DNA of 64,000 nt from Streptomyces griseoviridis (GCA_014649155.1 BMSM01000002.1:469018-533017), one strand, 5' to 3'. Shown: positions 24,797 to 34,125, counted from the stretch's first letter. The notes: generated by a model not told the origin, from the sequence alone. A program made the numbers and translations.

Positions 24797-25897
24797 GTGG
24801 CACGGCCCAGGATCAAGGACGTCGCGCGGCACGCGGGGGTGTCGGAGAAGACGGTCTCCAACGTGATCAACGACTACGTCCATGTCTCCGAGCGGACCCG
24901 GCGGGTGGTCCAGGAGGCCATCGACCACCTCGGTTACAAGGTGAACCTGGCCGGCCGCCATCTGCGCAGGGGCCGCACCGGCATCATCGCCCTGGTCGTC
25001 CCCGAACTCGACGTCCCCTACTTCGCCGAACTCGCCCGGCACGTCATCCGCGAGGCCGAACAGCGCTCCCTGACCGTCCTCATCCACCAGACCGGCGCCG
25101 ACCGCGACCACGAGCTGGCGGCGCTGGCCGGATTCGGCTCCACCTTCGTCGACGGGGTCATCCTCAGCCCGCTCGCCCTGACCGCCGACGACCTGCGCGA
25201 CCGCGCGGGCGCCCCGCCCACCGTGCTCCTCGGCGAACTGCTGGAGGAGGGCGCGGACCACGTCGCCATCGACAACGAGCGGGCGGCCCGGGAGGCGACC
25301 GAGCACCTCCTCGGCCTCGGACGTCGCGCGATCTTGGCCGTCGGCGGCCGGGACGACGCGGGCCTGGGCACCGCGGAGGCCCGCACCCGCGGCTACCGCG
25401 CCGCCCTCGCCGCGGCCGGCCTCGCCTTCGACCCGGCGGCGCTGCTGCCGGTGCCGTCCTTCCGGATGCCCGACGGGGCCGAGGCCGTCGACCGGGTCCT
25501 GCGCGCCGGCGCCCGCCCCGACGCGCTGCTCTGCCTCAACGACCAGCTGGCGCTGGGCGCGCTGCGCACCCTGCACGAGCACGGCTTGCGGGTGCCCGAG
25601 GACGTCGCCGTGATCGGCTTCGACGACGTGGAGGGCGGGCGGTTCAGCGTGCCGACCCTCAGCACCGTCTCCCCGGACAAGGCCGCGGTGGCCCGGATCG
25701 CCGTCGACCTGCTGCGGCGCCGGATGGACGAGGCCGCCGGACCGGCCCCCGAGGACAGCGCCGCGGCCGGGGTGCGCTCGCCCCAGGACCTGGTCGTCGC
25801 CCACCGGCTGGTGCTGCGCGAGAGCACGGAAGGGGCCGCCGGACGGCCCGGCGGCGGCCCGCGAGCGGCGGGTGGCCGATCAACAACACGCGGGTGA
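24797..25897 (+). CDS. LacI-family transcriptional regulator
   Basis: About 366 residues from GTG 24797, with AGGGAGG five bases upstream. The N-terminal HTH reads IKDVARHAGVSEKTVSNVIN, and the hinge helix is RHLRRGRT. A periplasmic-binding-protein-like sugar sensor follows, with the usual IGFDDVEGGRFSVPTLSTV segment. It is divergent from the importer and is expected to bind TACATCGATGTA at 24657 and at 17650, releasing on sugar binding. The effector is unknown. The C-terminal 40 residues are Gly/Pro/Arg-rich and probably disordered. Confidence 0.94.
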   Translation: MARPRIKDVARHAGVSEKTVSNVINDYVHVSERTRRVVQEAIDHLGYKVNLAGRHLRRGRTGIIALVVPELDVPYFAELARHVIREAEQRSLTVLIHQTGADRDHELAALAGFGSTFVDGVILSPLALTADDLRDRAGAPPTVLLGELLEEGADHVAIDNERAAREATEHLLGLGRRAILAVGGRDDAGLGTAEARTRGYRAALAAAGLAFDPAALLPVPSFRMPDGAEAVDRVLRAGARPDALLCLNDQLALGALRTLHEHGLRVPEDVAVIGFDDVEGGRFSVPTLSTVSPDKAAVARIAVDLLRRRMDEAAGPAPEDSAAAGVRSPQDLVVAHRLVLRESTEGAAGRPGGGPRAAGGRSTTRG

Positions 25898-25979
25898 CGG
25901 AAAGTTGGGAAAAAGAGATCAACATCTGGTTGGATTGGGTAGGTGATCTTGCGTTCCTGTCCGTGAAAGGCGCCCGCTG

Positions 25980-26522
25980 ATGTCTTCCGTCCTCGCCCAG
26001 GCCCCGACCGTCGCCCCGCCCGCCTTCTCGCGCGCGGCGACGGACCATACCGGTGCGCCCGGCCGGGGCGGTGTCGTGCGCGGCGGCAGGCAGCCCGGCG
26101 CCTTCCCGGCCAGGAACCAGGGCACGCTGCGGGTCGCCACCCCGAGCTACCGGCCCGACGCGCCCTACCCGGCCGTGCCGTTCGAGGCCGACGGCGCCGG
26201 CGTCCTGCGGGTCATCGCCGACCCCCGCACCCCGGTCTTCGTCACCGTGCAGACCAGTGGCCGGCGCCGCTACGGCTACTGGCAGCCCTACGACTCCCGC
26301 ACCAAGCGGGGCGGCTGCTACGTCGCCCTGCCGACCGCGGTCTGCGACCAGCTGCACGAGGCCGGCCGGATCGCGCTGGACGGCCCGCTCGTCGACCCCG
26401 GCAAGACGACGTACCGGGTCCGCCCCGCGGGCACCCCCGCGCCGCCCACCCGCCTCCCGGCCGCGCCGGTGCGCACCCCCCGGGCACCGGCCCGCGCGGT
26501 GCCCCGCCCGCTCGCCGCCTGA
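25980..26522 (+). CDS. conserved-looking hypothetical protein
   Basis: A 180-residue protein with no family I can name. The N-terminal 45 residues and C-terminal 40 are low-complexity (Pro/Ala/Arg). The middle (about 48-140) looks folded: GTLRVATPSYRPDAPYP, then VLRVIADPRTPVFVTVQTSG and RGGCYVALPTAVCDQLHEAG. There is no signal peptide or membrane segment. GAAAGG lies upstream of the ATG. The 80 nt before it are notably AT-rich for this window and probably hold the promoter. Confidence 0.7.
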   Translation: MSSVLAQAPTVAPPAFSRAATDHTGAPGRGGVVRGGRQPGAFPARNQGTLRVATPSYRPDAPYPAVPFEADGAGVLRVIADPRTPVFVTVQTSGRRRYGYWQPYDSRTKRGGCYVALPTAVCDQLHEAGRIALDGPLVDPGKTTYRVRPAGTPAPPTRLPAAPVRTPRAPARAVPRPLAA

Positions 26523-26641
26523 GCGGTCCCGGCGCCGGACGCGCCGACCGGGTGACGGCAACCGCGCATACGGGGTGACCGGCTGTTTTACAGTAGCTCC
26601 GACCATTCGGAAAGCCGTGACCTGTGAGGTGCTCAGCAACC

Positions 26642-28540
26642 ATGCCGGCCGCCACGTTTGAGTTCCAGGTAGAAGCACGTCAGCTGCTCCAGCTGATGAT
26701 CCACTCGGTGTACTCGAACAAAGACGTCTTCCTGCGCGAACTCGTCTCCAACGCCTCCGACGCGCTGGACAAACTGCGCCTGGAGGCGCTGCGTGACGAC
26801 ACGCTCGACGCCGATGTCTCCGACCTGCACATCGAGATCGAGGCCGACAAGGAGGCCCGCACCCTGACCGTGCGGGACAACGGCATCGGGATGTCGTACG
26901 ACGAGGTCGGCCAGTTGATCGGCACGATCGCCAACTCGGGCACGGCGAAGTTCCTGCAGGAGCTGCGGGAGGCGAAGGACGACGCCGGGGCCGAGGGGCT
27001 CATCGGCCAGTTCGGCGTCGGCTTCTACTCCGGGTTCATGGTCGCCGACGAGATGACCCTGGTGACCCGGCGGGCCGGTGAGGCGCAGGGCACCCGCTGG
27101 TCCTCGCGCGGTGAGGGCACGTACACCCTGGAGACGGTCGACGACGCGCCGCAGGGCACCTCGGTGACCCTGCACCTGAAGCCGGCCGACTCCGAGGACG
27201 CGCTGCACGACTACACGTCCCCCTGGAAGATCCGCGAGATCGTCAAGCGGTACTCGGACTTCATCACCTGGCCGGTCAAGCTGGTGCCCGCGCCCGGCGA
27301 GGACGGCGAGGCGCCCGAGCCCGAGACGCTGAACTCGATGAAGGCCCTGTGGGCCCGCTCGCGGGAGGAGGTGTCCGACGACGAGTACCACGAGCTGTAC
27401 AAGCACATCAGCCACGACTGGCGCGACCCGCTGGAGACGATCCGCCTCCAGGCGGAGGGCACCTTCGAGTACCAGGCCCTGCTCTTCCTGCCCGCCCACG
27501 CCCCGCACGACCTGTTCACCCAGAACTACCGCCGCGGTGTGCAGCTCTACGTCAAGCGCGTCTTCATCATGGACGACTGCGAGGCGCTGCTGCCGCCGTA
27601 CCTGCGCTTCGTCAAGGGCGTCGTCGACGCGGCCGACCTCTCGCTGAACGTCTCCCGCGAGATCCTCCAGCAGGACCGGCACATCCAGCTGATGCAGCGC
27701 CGGCTGACGAAGAAGGTGCTCTCCTCCGTCAAGGAGCTGATGACCGGCTCCCCGGAGAAGTACGCCGACTTCTGGCGGGAGTTCGGCGCGGTGCTCAAGG
27801 AGGGACTGGTCACCGACGCCGACAACCGGGACGCCATCCTGGCCGTCTCCTCCTTCGCCACCACCGCTTCCGAGGACGAGCCGGTCACGCTCAAGACGTA
27901 TGTGGAGCGGATGAAGGACGGCCAGGACGCGGTCTACTACATGACCGGCGAGTCCCGGCAGAGCATCGAGAACTCCCCGCACATGGAGGCGTTCCGCGAC
28001 CGGGGCATCGAGGTGCTGCTGCTCACCGACGCCGTCGACGAGGTGTGGGCCGACGCCGTCGGGGAGTTCGACGGCAAGCCGCTGCGGTCCGTGGCCAAGG
28101 GCGACATCGACCTGGGCACGGACGGCGACGGCAAGAGCGAGGAGGAGCGGGAGCAGCAGAGCGCCGCGTACGAGGAGCTGCTGGGCTGGATGAAGGAGCA
28201 GCTCGGCGAGGAGGTCAAGGACGTGCGCCTGTCCTCCCGGCTGACCGTCTCCCCGGCCTGCGTCGTCTCCGACACGGACGGCATGACCCCGGCGCTGGAG
28301 CAGATGTACCGCGCGATGGGCCAGGAGGTGCCGGCCACCAAGCGCATCCTGGAGCTGAACCCGGACCACGCGCTGGTCAAGGGCCTCAACGAGGCGTACA
28401 CCCAGCGGGAGGACCGTACGGAACTGGTCGAGACCGCCGAGCTGCTGCACGGTCTGGCGGTGCTCGCGGAGGGCGGCCAGCCCAAGGAGCCCGCGCGCTT
28501 CGTGAAGCTGATGGCGGACCGGCTGGAACGCACGCTGTAA
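26642..28540 (+). CDS. htpG: molecular chaperone HtpG (Hsp90)
   Basis: A 632-residue cytosolic chaperone. The GHKL ATPase domain shows all its motifs: [14 protein letters not shown] (catalytic Glu and Mg-binding Asn), DNGIGM, IANSGT and GQFGVGFYS. The middle domain contains [18 protein letters not shown] KRVFIMDD and [10 protein letters not shown] with the catalytic-loop Arg. The C-terminal dimerisation domain ends near 632. The start ATG 26642 fits the conserved [20 protein letters not shown] beginning. It refolds client proteins with DnaK. It stands alone; the small gene that follows starts 59 nt later. Confidence 0.97.
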
Positions 28541-28599
28541 AGCGCGGGGGAGGGGGTACCGGGAGGGCGACGTGTGACAGGACGGCCGGAAGGGTGACG

Positions 28600-28848
28600 A
28601 TGGGTTCGGTGACTCAGCTGCGACAGCTCAGGGGCCTGTACTCGGGCGGGGTGGCGGCGTGGTCCGCCTGCCTGCTGTGGAACATGGTCCGGGGCGACGG
28701 ATCGGCTCGGCAGACGGTCCTGCTGCTGGTCCTGCTCGCCGCCTTCCTGGGCCTGCTGCTGTGGTCGACCTGGTGCCTGTGGGAGGCCGGTGCCCGCCGC
28801 CCGGCCGACCGGACCGCGGGCACCGGGGCCGGGCCCGACCGGTCGTAG
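28600..28848 (+). CDS. small two-helix membrane protein
   Basis: An 82-residue protein with two hydrophobic segments: GGVAAWSACLLWNMV (about 16-30) and QTVLLLVLLAAFLGLLLWST (38-57). The tail is basic and Pro/Gly-rich. A GGAAGG site lies six bases before the ATG. No family is recognised; small paired-helix proteins of this type are frequent in Streptomyces. It lies 59 nt downstream of htpG and could share its transcript. Confidence 0.65.
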   Translation: MGSVTQLRQLRGLYSGGVAAWSACLLWNMVRGDGSARQTVLLLVLLAAFLGLLLWSTWCLWEAGARRPADRTAGTGAGPDRS

Positions 28849-28866
28849 CGCTCGGGACGGGGCGGG

Positions 28867-29130
28867 TCAGCGGACCCGGTCCCGCAGATACTCGGTGAGG
28901 GCGGTACCCGGCCGGAAGGCGGCGGTGCCGTCCTCGCTGCGGAAACTGCCGAAACTGCCCATGGACACCGTCTCGCCGGCGCGCAGGGCCCGGGCGATGG
29001 CACCGGGCCGCTCCACGGTGCCGAAGACGGCGTCGAACACCCTGCCGACCTCCTCCGGTGCCAGCGGCCGTTCGCCGCCGTGCCCGGCGGTGCCCTCGCA
29101 GGCCGTTTCGACCAGACGCGCCTTGTCCAT
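28867..29130 (-). CDS. HU-like DNA-binding protein
   Basis: An 87-residue protein resembling bacterial HU/IHF: MDKARLVETACEG... helix, then VFDAVFGTVERPGAIARALRAGETVSMGSFGSF, which matches the HU beta-saddle entry (GFGTF in standard HU). The arm after it is shorter and less basic than usual (SEDGTAAFRPG), so DNA bending may be weaker. The start 29130 is chosen because homology begins there. It is convergent with the small membrane-protein gene, with 18 nt between stops. Confidence 0.8.
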   Translation of the reverse strand: MDKARLVETACEGTAGHGGERPLAPEEVGRVFDAVFGTVERPGAIARALRAGETVSMGSFGSFRSEDGTAAFRPGTALTEYLRDRVR

Positions 29131-29247
29131 GAGCCGTACCGTCCGTTCCCGTGGCGGTGGGGGCCGCGGCCGGAGCACCGCGGCCGACGCTTCCCCCCAG
29201 CATCCGGGCGGTCGGCCCCGGACGCACCTCGGGCCCGGCGCCCCGGC

Positions 29248-29709
29248 TCATTCGCCGAGCGCCGCCGCCATGGTGTCGAGGTCGGCGAGGAGAGCGGCGA
29301 GGCGCCGGGCGGGAACGGCCTCGATCATGCGGCTCTCGACGGCGTAGACGGCGCCGCGGGCCGCGTGCAGCCGCTCCCGTCCGGCCGGGGTGAGATGGAC
29401 GGGCAGGGCCCGCCCGTGCCCGGCGTGCGCGGCCCGCGCGAGGAGCCCGGCGTCCTCCAGTCCGCGCAGGACGACATGGGCCGACTGCCGGGTGACGAAC
29501 GTGCCGCGGGCCAGCTCGGCGCTGGACAGGCCCGGCCGCTCGTCGAGCAGTTCCAGGCAGGAGTACTGCGGGACGGTGAGGCCGTGGTCGCGCAGGGCGC
29601 GGTCCATGGCGCCGCGCAGCGCGGCGGCGGCGCGCTTGAGGCGGTAGCCCACGTGCTCGGTGACGTCCTCGGCCGGATGGGGCGGGGGAACGGGTCCGTG
29701 CTCTTCCAT
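29248..29709 (-). CDS. MarR-family transcriptional regulator
   Basis: A 153-residue winged-helix regulator. The HTH is LSSAELARGTFVTRQSAHVVLRGLEDAGLL, followed by the wing AGHGRALPVHLTPAGRERL that is diagnostic of MarR. Dimer helices flank it. It is divergent from a VOC-family gene, and two matching palindromes lie between them, one over its own start codon. It therefore probably represses itself and the VOC gene and is released by a small ligand. Confidence 0.93.
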   Translation of the reverse strand: MEEHGPVPPPHPAEDVTEHVGYRLKRAAAALRGAMDRALRDHGLTVPQYSCLELLDERPGLSSAELARGTFVTRQSAHVVLRGLEDAGLLARAAHAGHGRALPVHLTPAGRERLHAARGAVYAVESRMIEAVPARRLAALLADLDTMAAALGE

Positions 29710-29773
29710 GTCAGCATTTTGACATAGTCCGGCGGGACCGCCTACGGTCAGGGATGTCAAAGTCCTGACATCC
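29708..29773. promoter_or_regulatory. paired MarR operators in the MarR/VOC intergenic region
   Basis: Two dyads share the form ATGTCA-N6-TGACAT. The first is ATGTCAGCATTTTGACAT at 29708-29725 and overlaps the MarR start codon. The second is 8 bp per arm, GGATGTCA-AAGTCC-TGACATCC, at 29752-29773. Their centres are 46 bp apart. The second lies 30 nt before the VOC start, in position to block that promoter. Confidence 0.75.
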
Positions 29774-29803
29774 GGACCCGATCCCGTCCCACGAGGAGAA
29801 GCC

Positions 29804-30175
29804 ATGACCGTCGCCGTGGAAGGCCCCGACTTCATCGCCCTGCAGGTACGGGACGTGCCCGCCGCGGCCACGTTCTTCGAGGAACGCCTCGGACTCCGCC
29901 GCGCCCCCGCGTCACCGCCCGGCGCGGTGGTCTTCGCCACCGCCCCGATCCCCTTCGCCGTCCGTGAGCCGCTCCCCGGCACCGACCTCACCGGGGACGC
30001 GCGCCCCGGCCTGGGTGTCGCGCTGTGGCTGCGCACCCCCGACGCCGGCGCACTGCGCGAGCAGCTCCTGGCGGCCGGGACGGAGGACGTCGGCCCCTTG
30101 CTGGACAGCCCGTTCGGCCGGATGTTCTCCTTCACCGGCCCCGAGGGCTACCGGCTCACCGCGCACGGCGGCTGA
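29804..30175 (+). CDS. VOC family protein (glyoxalase/bleomycin-resistance fold)
   Basis: A 123-residue VOC-fold protein: FIALQVRDVPAAATFFEERLGL at the N-terminus, and a closing FGRMFSFTGPEGYRLTAHG. A GAGGAG site precedes the ATG. Such proteins are small-molecule-binding resistance proteins or metal-dependent lyases/dioxygenases. The divergent MarR regulator and the two operators suggest induction by a toxic or phenolic compound. Confidence 0.9.
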   Translation: MTVAVEGPDFIALQVRDVPAAATFFEERLGLRRAPASPPGAVVFATAPIPFAVREPLPGTDLTGDARPGLGVALWLRTPDAGALREQLLAAGTEDVGPLLDSPFGRMFSFTGPEGYRLTAHGG

Positions 30176-30364
30176 CGGCGGCCTGCCGCCAGGAGGGAAC
30201 ACGCGTCCGGTAGGTGCCCTCCGCCGTGAGGCGCGCCTTCCTGCTGCCGCCCGTCCGGGGCGGGTCGGCGCTCCCGCCGGCGCGGCACCCCGTCCGGCCT
30301 CGTGACCGGGGCGGGTCCGGCTCGTTGACCGCCGGTAAGCGTGACGACCAGGTCGGGAGTAGAT

Positions 30365-31267
30365 GTGGAGTTCATCCATCAGAGCGTCTTCGAGGGGTTC
30401 CGTTTCGGCTGCCGGGTGGTGGAGCAGCCGGCCCCCCGGACGGAACCCGTCGTCGTGCTGGGCGGCGCCTACCAGACGATGCACTCCAACCGGCGCTCCG
30501 AGCGGCCCTGGGCGAGCGCGGCGACGCTGGTCAACGTCGAACTGCCGGGCCTCGGCACGGCGGACGACCTGCCGGCCGAGTACGGCTTCGACTTCATGGG
30601 CGACGCGCTCGGCCACCTGCTGGACGAACTCGCCCTGGACCGGGTCAACATCATCGCCGTCTCCTACGGCACCGCCATCGCCTACCGCTACGCGCACCGC
30701 CGCGCCGAACGGGTGGCCCGGCTGGCCCTGGTGGGAGCCACCCCCTCGCTGCCCGGGGACGCGCGGGCCACGGTCGAGGCGATGAGCCGGCTGCTGCGCG
30801 AGGGCGCCATGGCGGAGTTCGCCCGCCGCGCCGTCGACCTGCTCGTGTGCCGGCGCCCCGAGTGCCTGGAGGCGCATCCGCACAGTGCCGCCGAGGTGCT
30901 GCGCCGGGTCCTGGAGGCCGCCGACCCGCACGACGTGGAGCGCTACGCCGCCGCCAACGACCGCCTGCTGCGCCACCCCTTCGACCACCCGGAGGGCATC
31001 CACGGGGTCCGGGCGCTGTGCGTCAGCGGCGAGCACGACCGGCTCTGCCCGCCGCAGCGCGCCCGCGCCGTCGCCGAGAGCATCCCCGGCGCGGTCTTCA
31101 CCACCATGAAGGGCAGCGGACACGTCGTCCACCTGGAGCGCCCCAAGGACTTCAGCGACGTCCTGGCGCGCTTCCTGACCGACGAGGACCTGACGGGCCA
31201 CCCCAGCCTGACCACGCTGGAACACGTCCCGGCGGCCGACGCGCGGCGGACACCGCTGCGCGTCTGA
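30365..31267 (+). CDS. alpha/beta hydrolase
   Basis: About 300 residues from GTG 30365, which has GGGAG five bases upstream; an in-frame GTG at 30341 lacks a site. The alpha/beta hydrolase core is clear: VVVLGGAYQTMHS, VNVELPGLGTADDLP, nucleophile elbow AVSYGTA (Ser100; first Gly replaced by Ala), an SGEHDRLCP acid strand and a GSGHVVHLERP histidine. All triad residues are present. Relatives act as thioesterases or esterases, but the substrate is unknown. No operon partner: the next kilobase has no clear gene. Confidence 0.88.
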   Translation: MEFIHQSVFEGFRFGCRVVEQPAPRTEPVVVLGGAYQTMHSNRRSERPWASAATLVNVELPGLGTADDLPAEYGFDFMGDALGHLLDELALDRVNIIAVSYGTAIAYRYAHRRAERVARLALVGATPSLPGDARATVEAMSRLLREGAMAEFARRAVDLLVCRRPECLEAHPHSAAEVLRRVLEAADPHDVERYAAANDRLLRHPFDHPEGIHGVRALCVSGEHDRLCPPQRARAVAESIPGAVFTTMKGSGHVVHLERPKDFSDVLARFLTDEDLTGHPSLTTLEHVPAADARRTPLRV

Positions 31268-32295
31268 CCCGGCCCCGGAGCATTCCTGGCCCCGGAGCAT
31301 CCCGGGCCCGGAGCTTCCCCGGCCCGGGGCAGCAGCCGACGTGCTTCTGCCCGGGACCCGGACGCGGCGGCTCAACGGCGCCCGGTGCCCGGCAGCGGGA
31401 GCCGGAAGACACCCCGGCGGGCGGCCGTCGGCGCCGCCGGGAGCGGTGAGGGCGGTACCGCGGGGACCGGACGGACCGCGTGGGCGAGGCGGTGGTGGCT
31501 CACCGACGGCCACGGCGCACGCCGTACCGGGCCGCGCCGCCCGGCGCCGACGAAGAGGACGCCGCCCTCCCGGCCGGCCGCCTCGACCGGCGCCGGGCCG
31601 GACGCACCCCGGACGACCAGCGCCTGTACGGGAGCGCCGAGGACCCCGTCCCGTGTCCGCAGCAGCCGCACCCGGGCGAGCCGCGCCCGCTCACCGGACG
31701 GGACGGACGGGACGGCAGCCACCGCGGCCGGCGAGGGCGCGGACGGGGGCGGGCGCCACGCCGGGCCGGCACCGCCCGCAGCGCGGCGCCCCGGCGCCGC
31801 GCCTCCTCGGCCGCCCGGACCGGCGCGGCCCGGTTGCCCGGGGAACCGCTCACCCCCACCACACCCCGGCCGGCCGACGCGGCGCACAGGGGCCCCGGAC
31901 GGGGCTCACGCCCCGAGCGGGATTCGGGTACCGGACCCGATCCAGGCATCGCCTCACCGTTTCGCACCGGGCCGGCCGGACGGCGGGCCCCGGCCGGTGC
32001 CTCTCGCGGGGACCGTCCCCGTCCCACCCCCGGCACCGGGTCCCCGGCCGGCCCGCGCCCCGTTTCCCGGCACGTACCTGACGGTCCGCGTCCGGCCGCC
32101 GCCAGCGATCCGTCAACGTCCCCCGCCTCCCCGTCAGCGTCCCGTCAGGACCTCTCACCCCGGGCCTGGCGCCGGGCCTGGCGCCGGGCCTGGCGCCGAT
32201 CACCGGCCCCGGCGCCAGGGCAGCACACCCGGGCCGCCCGGCCGGCCCGCCGCCCGCCTTCCCGCGCACCGCGCGGGCCCATCGGGAGGACCCCC
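31268..32295. other. gene-poor, extremely GC-rich kilobase
   Basis: I see no gene I can support. Long frames are open on both strands, but they are Arg/Pro/Gly-rich, overlap one another and match no family; the best-looking is a minus-strand frame at about 31372-31887. Near 31275-31325 there are imperfect repeats of CCCCGGAGC, possibly the transcript end of the upstream hydrolase. Near 32162 there are 12-bp tandem repeats. The stretch probably holds decayed sequence plus the promoter of the LysA-like fragment. Confidence 0.5.
32162..32197. repeat. three tandem 12-bp units
   Basis: GGGCCTGGCGCC is repeated exactly three times (32162-32173, 32174-32185, 32186-32197). Each unit contains the self-complementary GGCGCC, and a complementary GGCGCC-rich run follows at about 32206-32220, so the RNA could fold strongly just upstream of the LysA-like fragment. 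Confidence 0.85.
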
Positions 32296-32631
32296 ATGCG
32301 AGGCGACAACCCCCGCCCGGACCTGTACGGCGTCCGGTACGCACCCCGCCTGACCGGCCGGCCCAGCACCGCCGCCCCGGCCCGGGTGACCGTGGTGGGC
32401 CGGCACTGCGAGGCGGGCGACGTCCTCGCCGCCGACGTCGAACTCCCCGTGGACCTGCGGCCCGGCGACCTGATCGCGGTACCCGTCGCCGGGGCCTGCC
32501 ACCTTTCCATGGCCTCGGCCCACCACCTGGTGGGCCGCCCGCCCGTGGCCGCCGTGCACGACGGCACCGCCCGGCTCCTCGTCCGCCGCGAGTCCTTCGA
32601 GGACCTCCGCGTCCGCGACGCGGGCCTGTGA
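32296..32631 (+). CDS. orphan C-terminal domain of diaminopimelate decarboxylase (LysA)
   Basis: A 111-residue frame with a strong GGAGGA five bases before its ATG. It aligns with the last quarter of LysA: DNPRPDLYGVRYAPRL, then VVGRHCEAGDVLAADVELP (the CEAGD segment, whose Cys completes the partner subunit active site), then RPGDLIAVPVAGACHLSMAS and VRRESFEDLRVRD. The PLP-binding barrel with the catalytic lysine is absent from the sequence upstream. The GAYC motif reads GACH, so the substrate-contacting tyrosine is lost. It cannot decarboxylate alone. It is either a remnant or a small domesticated domain. Confidence 0.7.
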   Translation: MRGDNPRPDLYGVRYAPRLTGRPSTAAPARVTVVGRHCEAGDVLAADVELPVDLRPGDLIAVPVAGACHLSMASAHHLVGRPPVAAVHDGTARLLVRRESFEDLRVRDAGL

Positions 32632-32737
32632 GCCCGTCTGCGCCAGGACACCGCGGCCTCCGGCCACGCCCCGCCGAACTCCCGGAGGCGGGAGGGCCGA
32701 TCGTGGCAGGATGACGGCATGACGATCAGAAAGGGCG

Positions 32738-33140
32738 ATGCCGCGTAGGCGCCCGAAAGCCCTCCGTTCCGGGCGGTGGCGGCCTCGCGGACACGTGGTG
32801 GTGCGGCGTGTCCGGGGCGTTTCCGCCAAGACCCGTGCGGCCGTCCGCCGTGTCGAGGAGGAGCGTAGGTGGCCCGGCGCGGTCGCCCGTTCCGAGTGGG
32901 CGTTCAGGCAACCCGGCCGCTGGCTGAACGCGTCCCCTGTCCGGCAGTCCGGACTGGAGGTGGAGTACGCCCGCGGCGAGCTGGAAGAGGTCATGCGCCA
33001 CCTCCCGCCCGGCGCGATCTCGGCCGGCTGATCGCCCGTATCGACGACGAGTTCGAGCGCCGCATCCTCCCGAACCCGGGGCCGGTGGACGCCGCCACGG
33101 TGGGCGGCTGGTGGTGGTCGGGAATCCGTGAGCTCCGAGG
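32738..33140 (+). pseudogene. frameshifted hypothetical gene
   Basis: Two frames together read like one small Streptomyces protein. Frame one runs from ATG 32738 (MPRRRPKALRSGRW..., later ARSEWAFRQPGRWL, VEYARGELEEVMRHLPPGA) and stops at 33031. Frame two continues the same helix from about 33014 as RDLGRLIARIDDEFERRIL to about 33140. The join near 33010-33015 needs a single-base indel. I recognise the pattern of helical, Arg-rich actinobacterial proteins but no function. Confidence 0.5.
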
Positions 33141-33267
33141 GTGTCCGGAGCCGGGCGGACGCCGACCGGCCGCGTCGCCGCCCCGGGGACGCGACGGGGC
33201 CGCGCCCCAGGGGGCCGCAGCCGAAAAGCACGTGCGGTACCGCCTCCGGCGCTGGCAGGCTGCGCCG

Positions 33268-34005
33268 GTGAACCGTGAACAGATCTCCGCGATCGCCCAT
33301 ACCGCCCACCCCGTCAAGGCCCCGCTCGACGACGACTCGGTACGCCGGCTGCTCGACCACGGCGTCCCGCCCGGCGCCGAGCGCGTCCTCGACCTCGGAT
33401 GCGGCACCGCCGCCTGGCTGCTGCGCGCCCTGACCGCCCACCCCGGTCTGCGGGCCGAGGGCGTCGACACCTCCGCGGACGCGCTCGCCCTGGCCCGCCG
33501 GTGCGCGCGCGAACAAGGCGTCGAGGACCGCCTCGTCCTCCACCGGGGGGACGCGGCGGACTTCACCGGACCGGACACGTTCGACCTCGTCCTCAGTGTC
33601 GGCGCCACGCACGCCTTCGGCGGTCTGCTCCCCACCCTCGCCGCGGCCCGCCGCCACCTGGCACCCGGCGGCCGGGTCCTCATCGGCGAGGGCTTCTGGG
33701 ACGGCACCCCGACCCCCGAGGCCGTCGGCCTCCTCGGTGACCTGGCCGATCTCCCCACCACCGTGGAACGGATCGCCGCCGACGGCTGGGTCCCCGTCCA
33801 CGGCCACATCAGCACCCGCCGGGAACTGGACGCCTACGAGTGGTCCTGCTGGGGCACGCTGGCCGGCTGGGCCCTCGACCACCCCGCCGACCCGGACAGC
33901 GCCCAGGCCCTCGCGACGGCCGCCGCCCGCCGCACGGAATGGCTGCGCGGCTACCGGGACGCCTTCGGCTTCCTCTGCCTGGTCCTGCGCCCCACCGCCG
34001 GCTGA
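33268..34005 (+). CDS. class I SAM-dependent methyltransferase
   Basis: About 245 residues from GTG 33268. SAM-binding motif I is VLDLGCGTAAWLL; motif II is at GVDTSADALALARR; and FDLVLSVGATHAFGG and LAPGGRVLIGEGFWDG follow, as in Methyltransf_25/11 enzymes. The C-terminal part (RELDAYEWSCWGTLAGWALDHP) is shared by a family of small Streptomyces methyltransferases with unknown acceptors. It has no operon partner: the beta-lactamase starts 120 nt later. Confidence 0.88.
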   Translation: MNREQISAIAHTAHPVKAPLDDDSVRRLLDHGVPPGAERVLDLGCGTAAWLLRALTAHPGLRAEGVDTSADALALARRCAREQGVEDRLVLHRGDAADFTGPDTFDLVLSVGATHAFGGLLPTLAAARRHLAPGGRVLIGEGFWDGTPTPEAVGLLGDLADLPTTVERIAADGWVPVHGHISTRRELDAYEWSCWGTLAGWALDHPADPDSAQALATAAARRTEWLRGYRDAFGFLCLVLRPTAG

Positions 34006-34125
34006 CCCGCCGCACGGGTCGCCCGCAGGCCGGGTCCCACGCCCGGGCCCGCGCCGGAACGCATGGTTCCCCATACCCGGCACCCTGTCTTCGTCCGCGT
34101 GACCGCCCGCTGACAGGCTTCCCCC

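Noticed and set aside
31372..31887. Minus-strand frame of about 170 codons between the hydrolase and the LysA-like fragment
   Set aside because: Pro/Arg/Ala-rich throughout, overlapped by equally long frames on the other strand, no recognisable domain and no good ribosome site.
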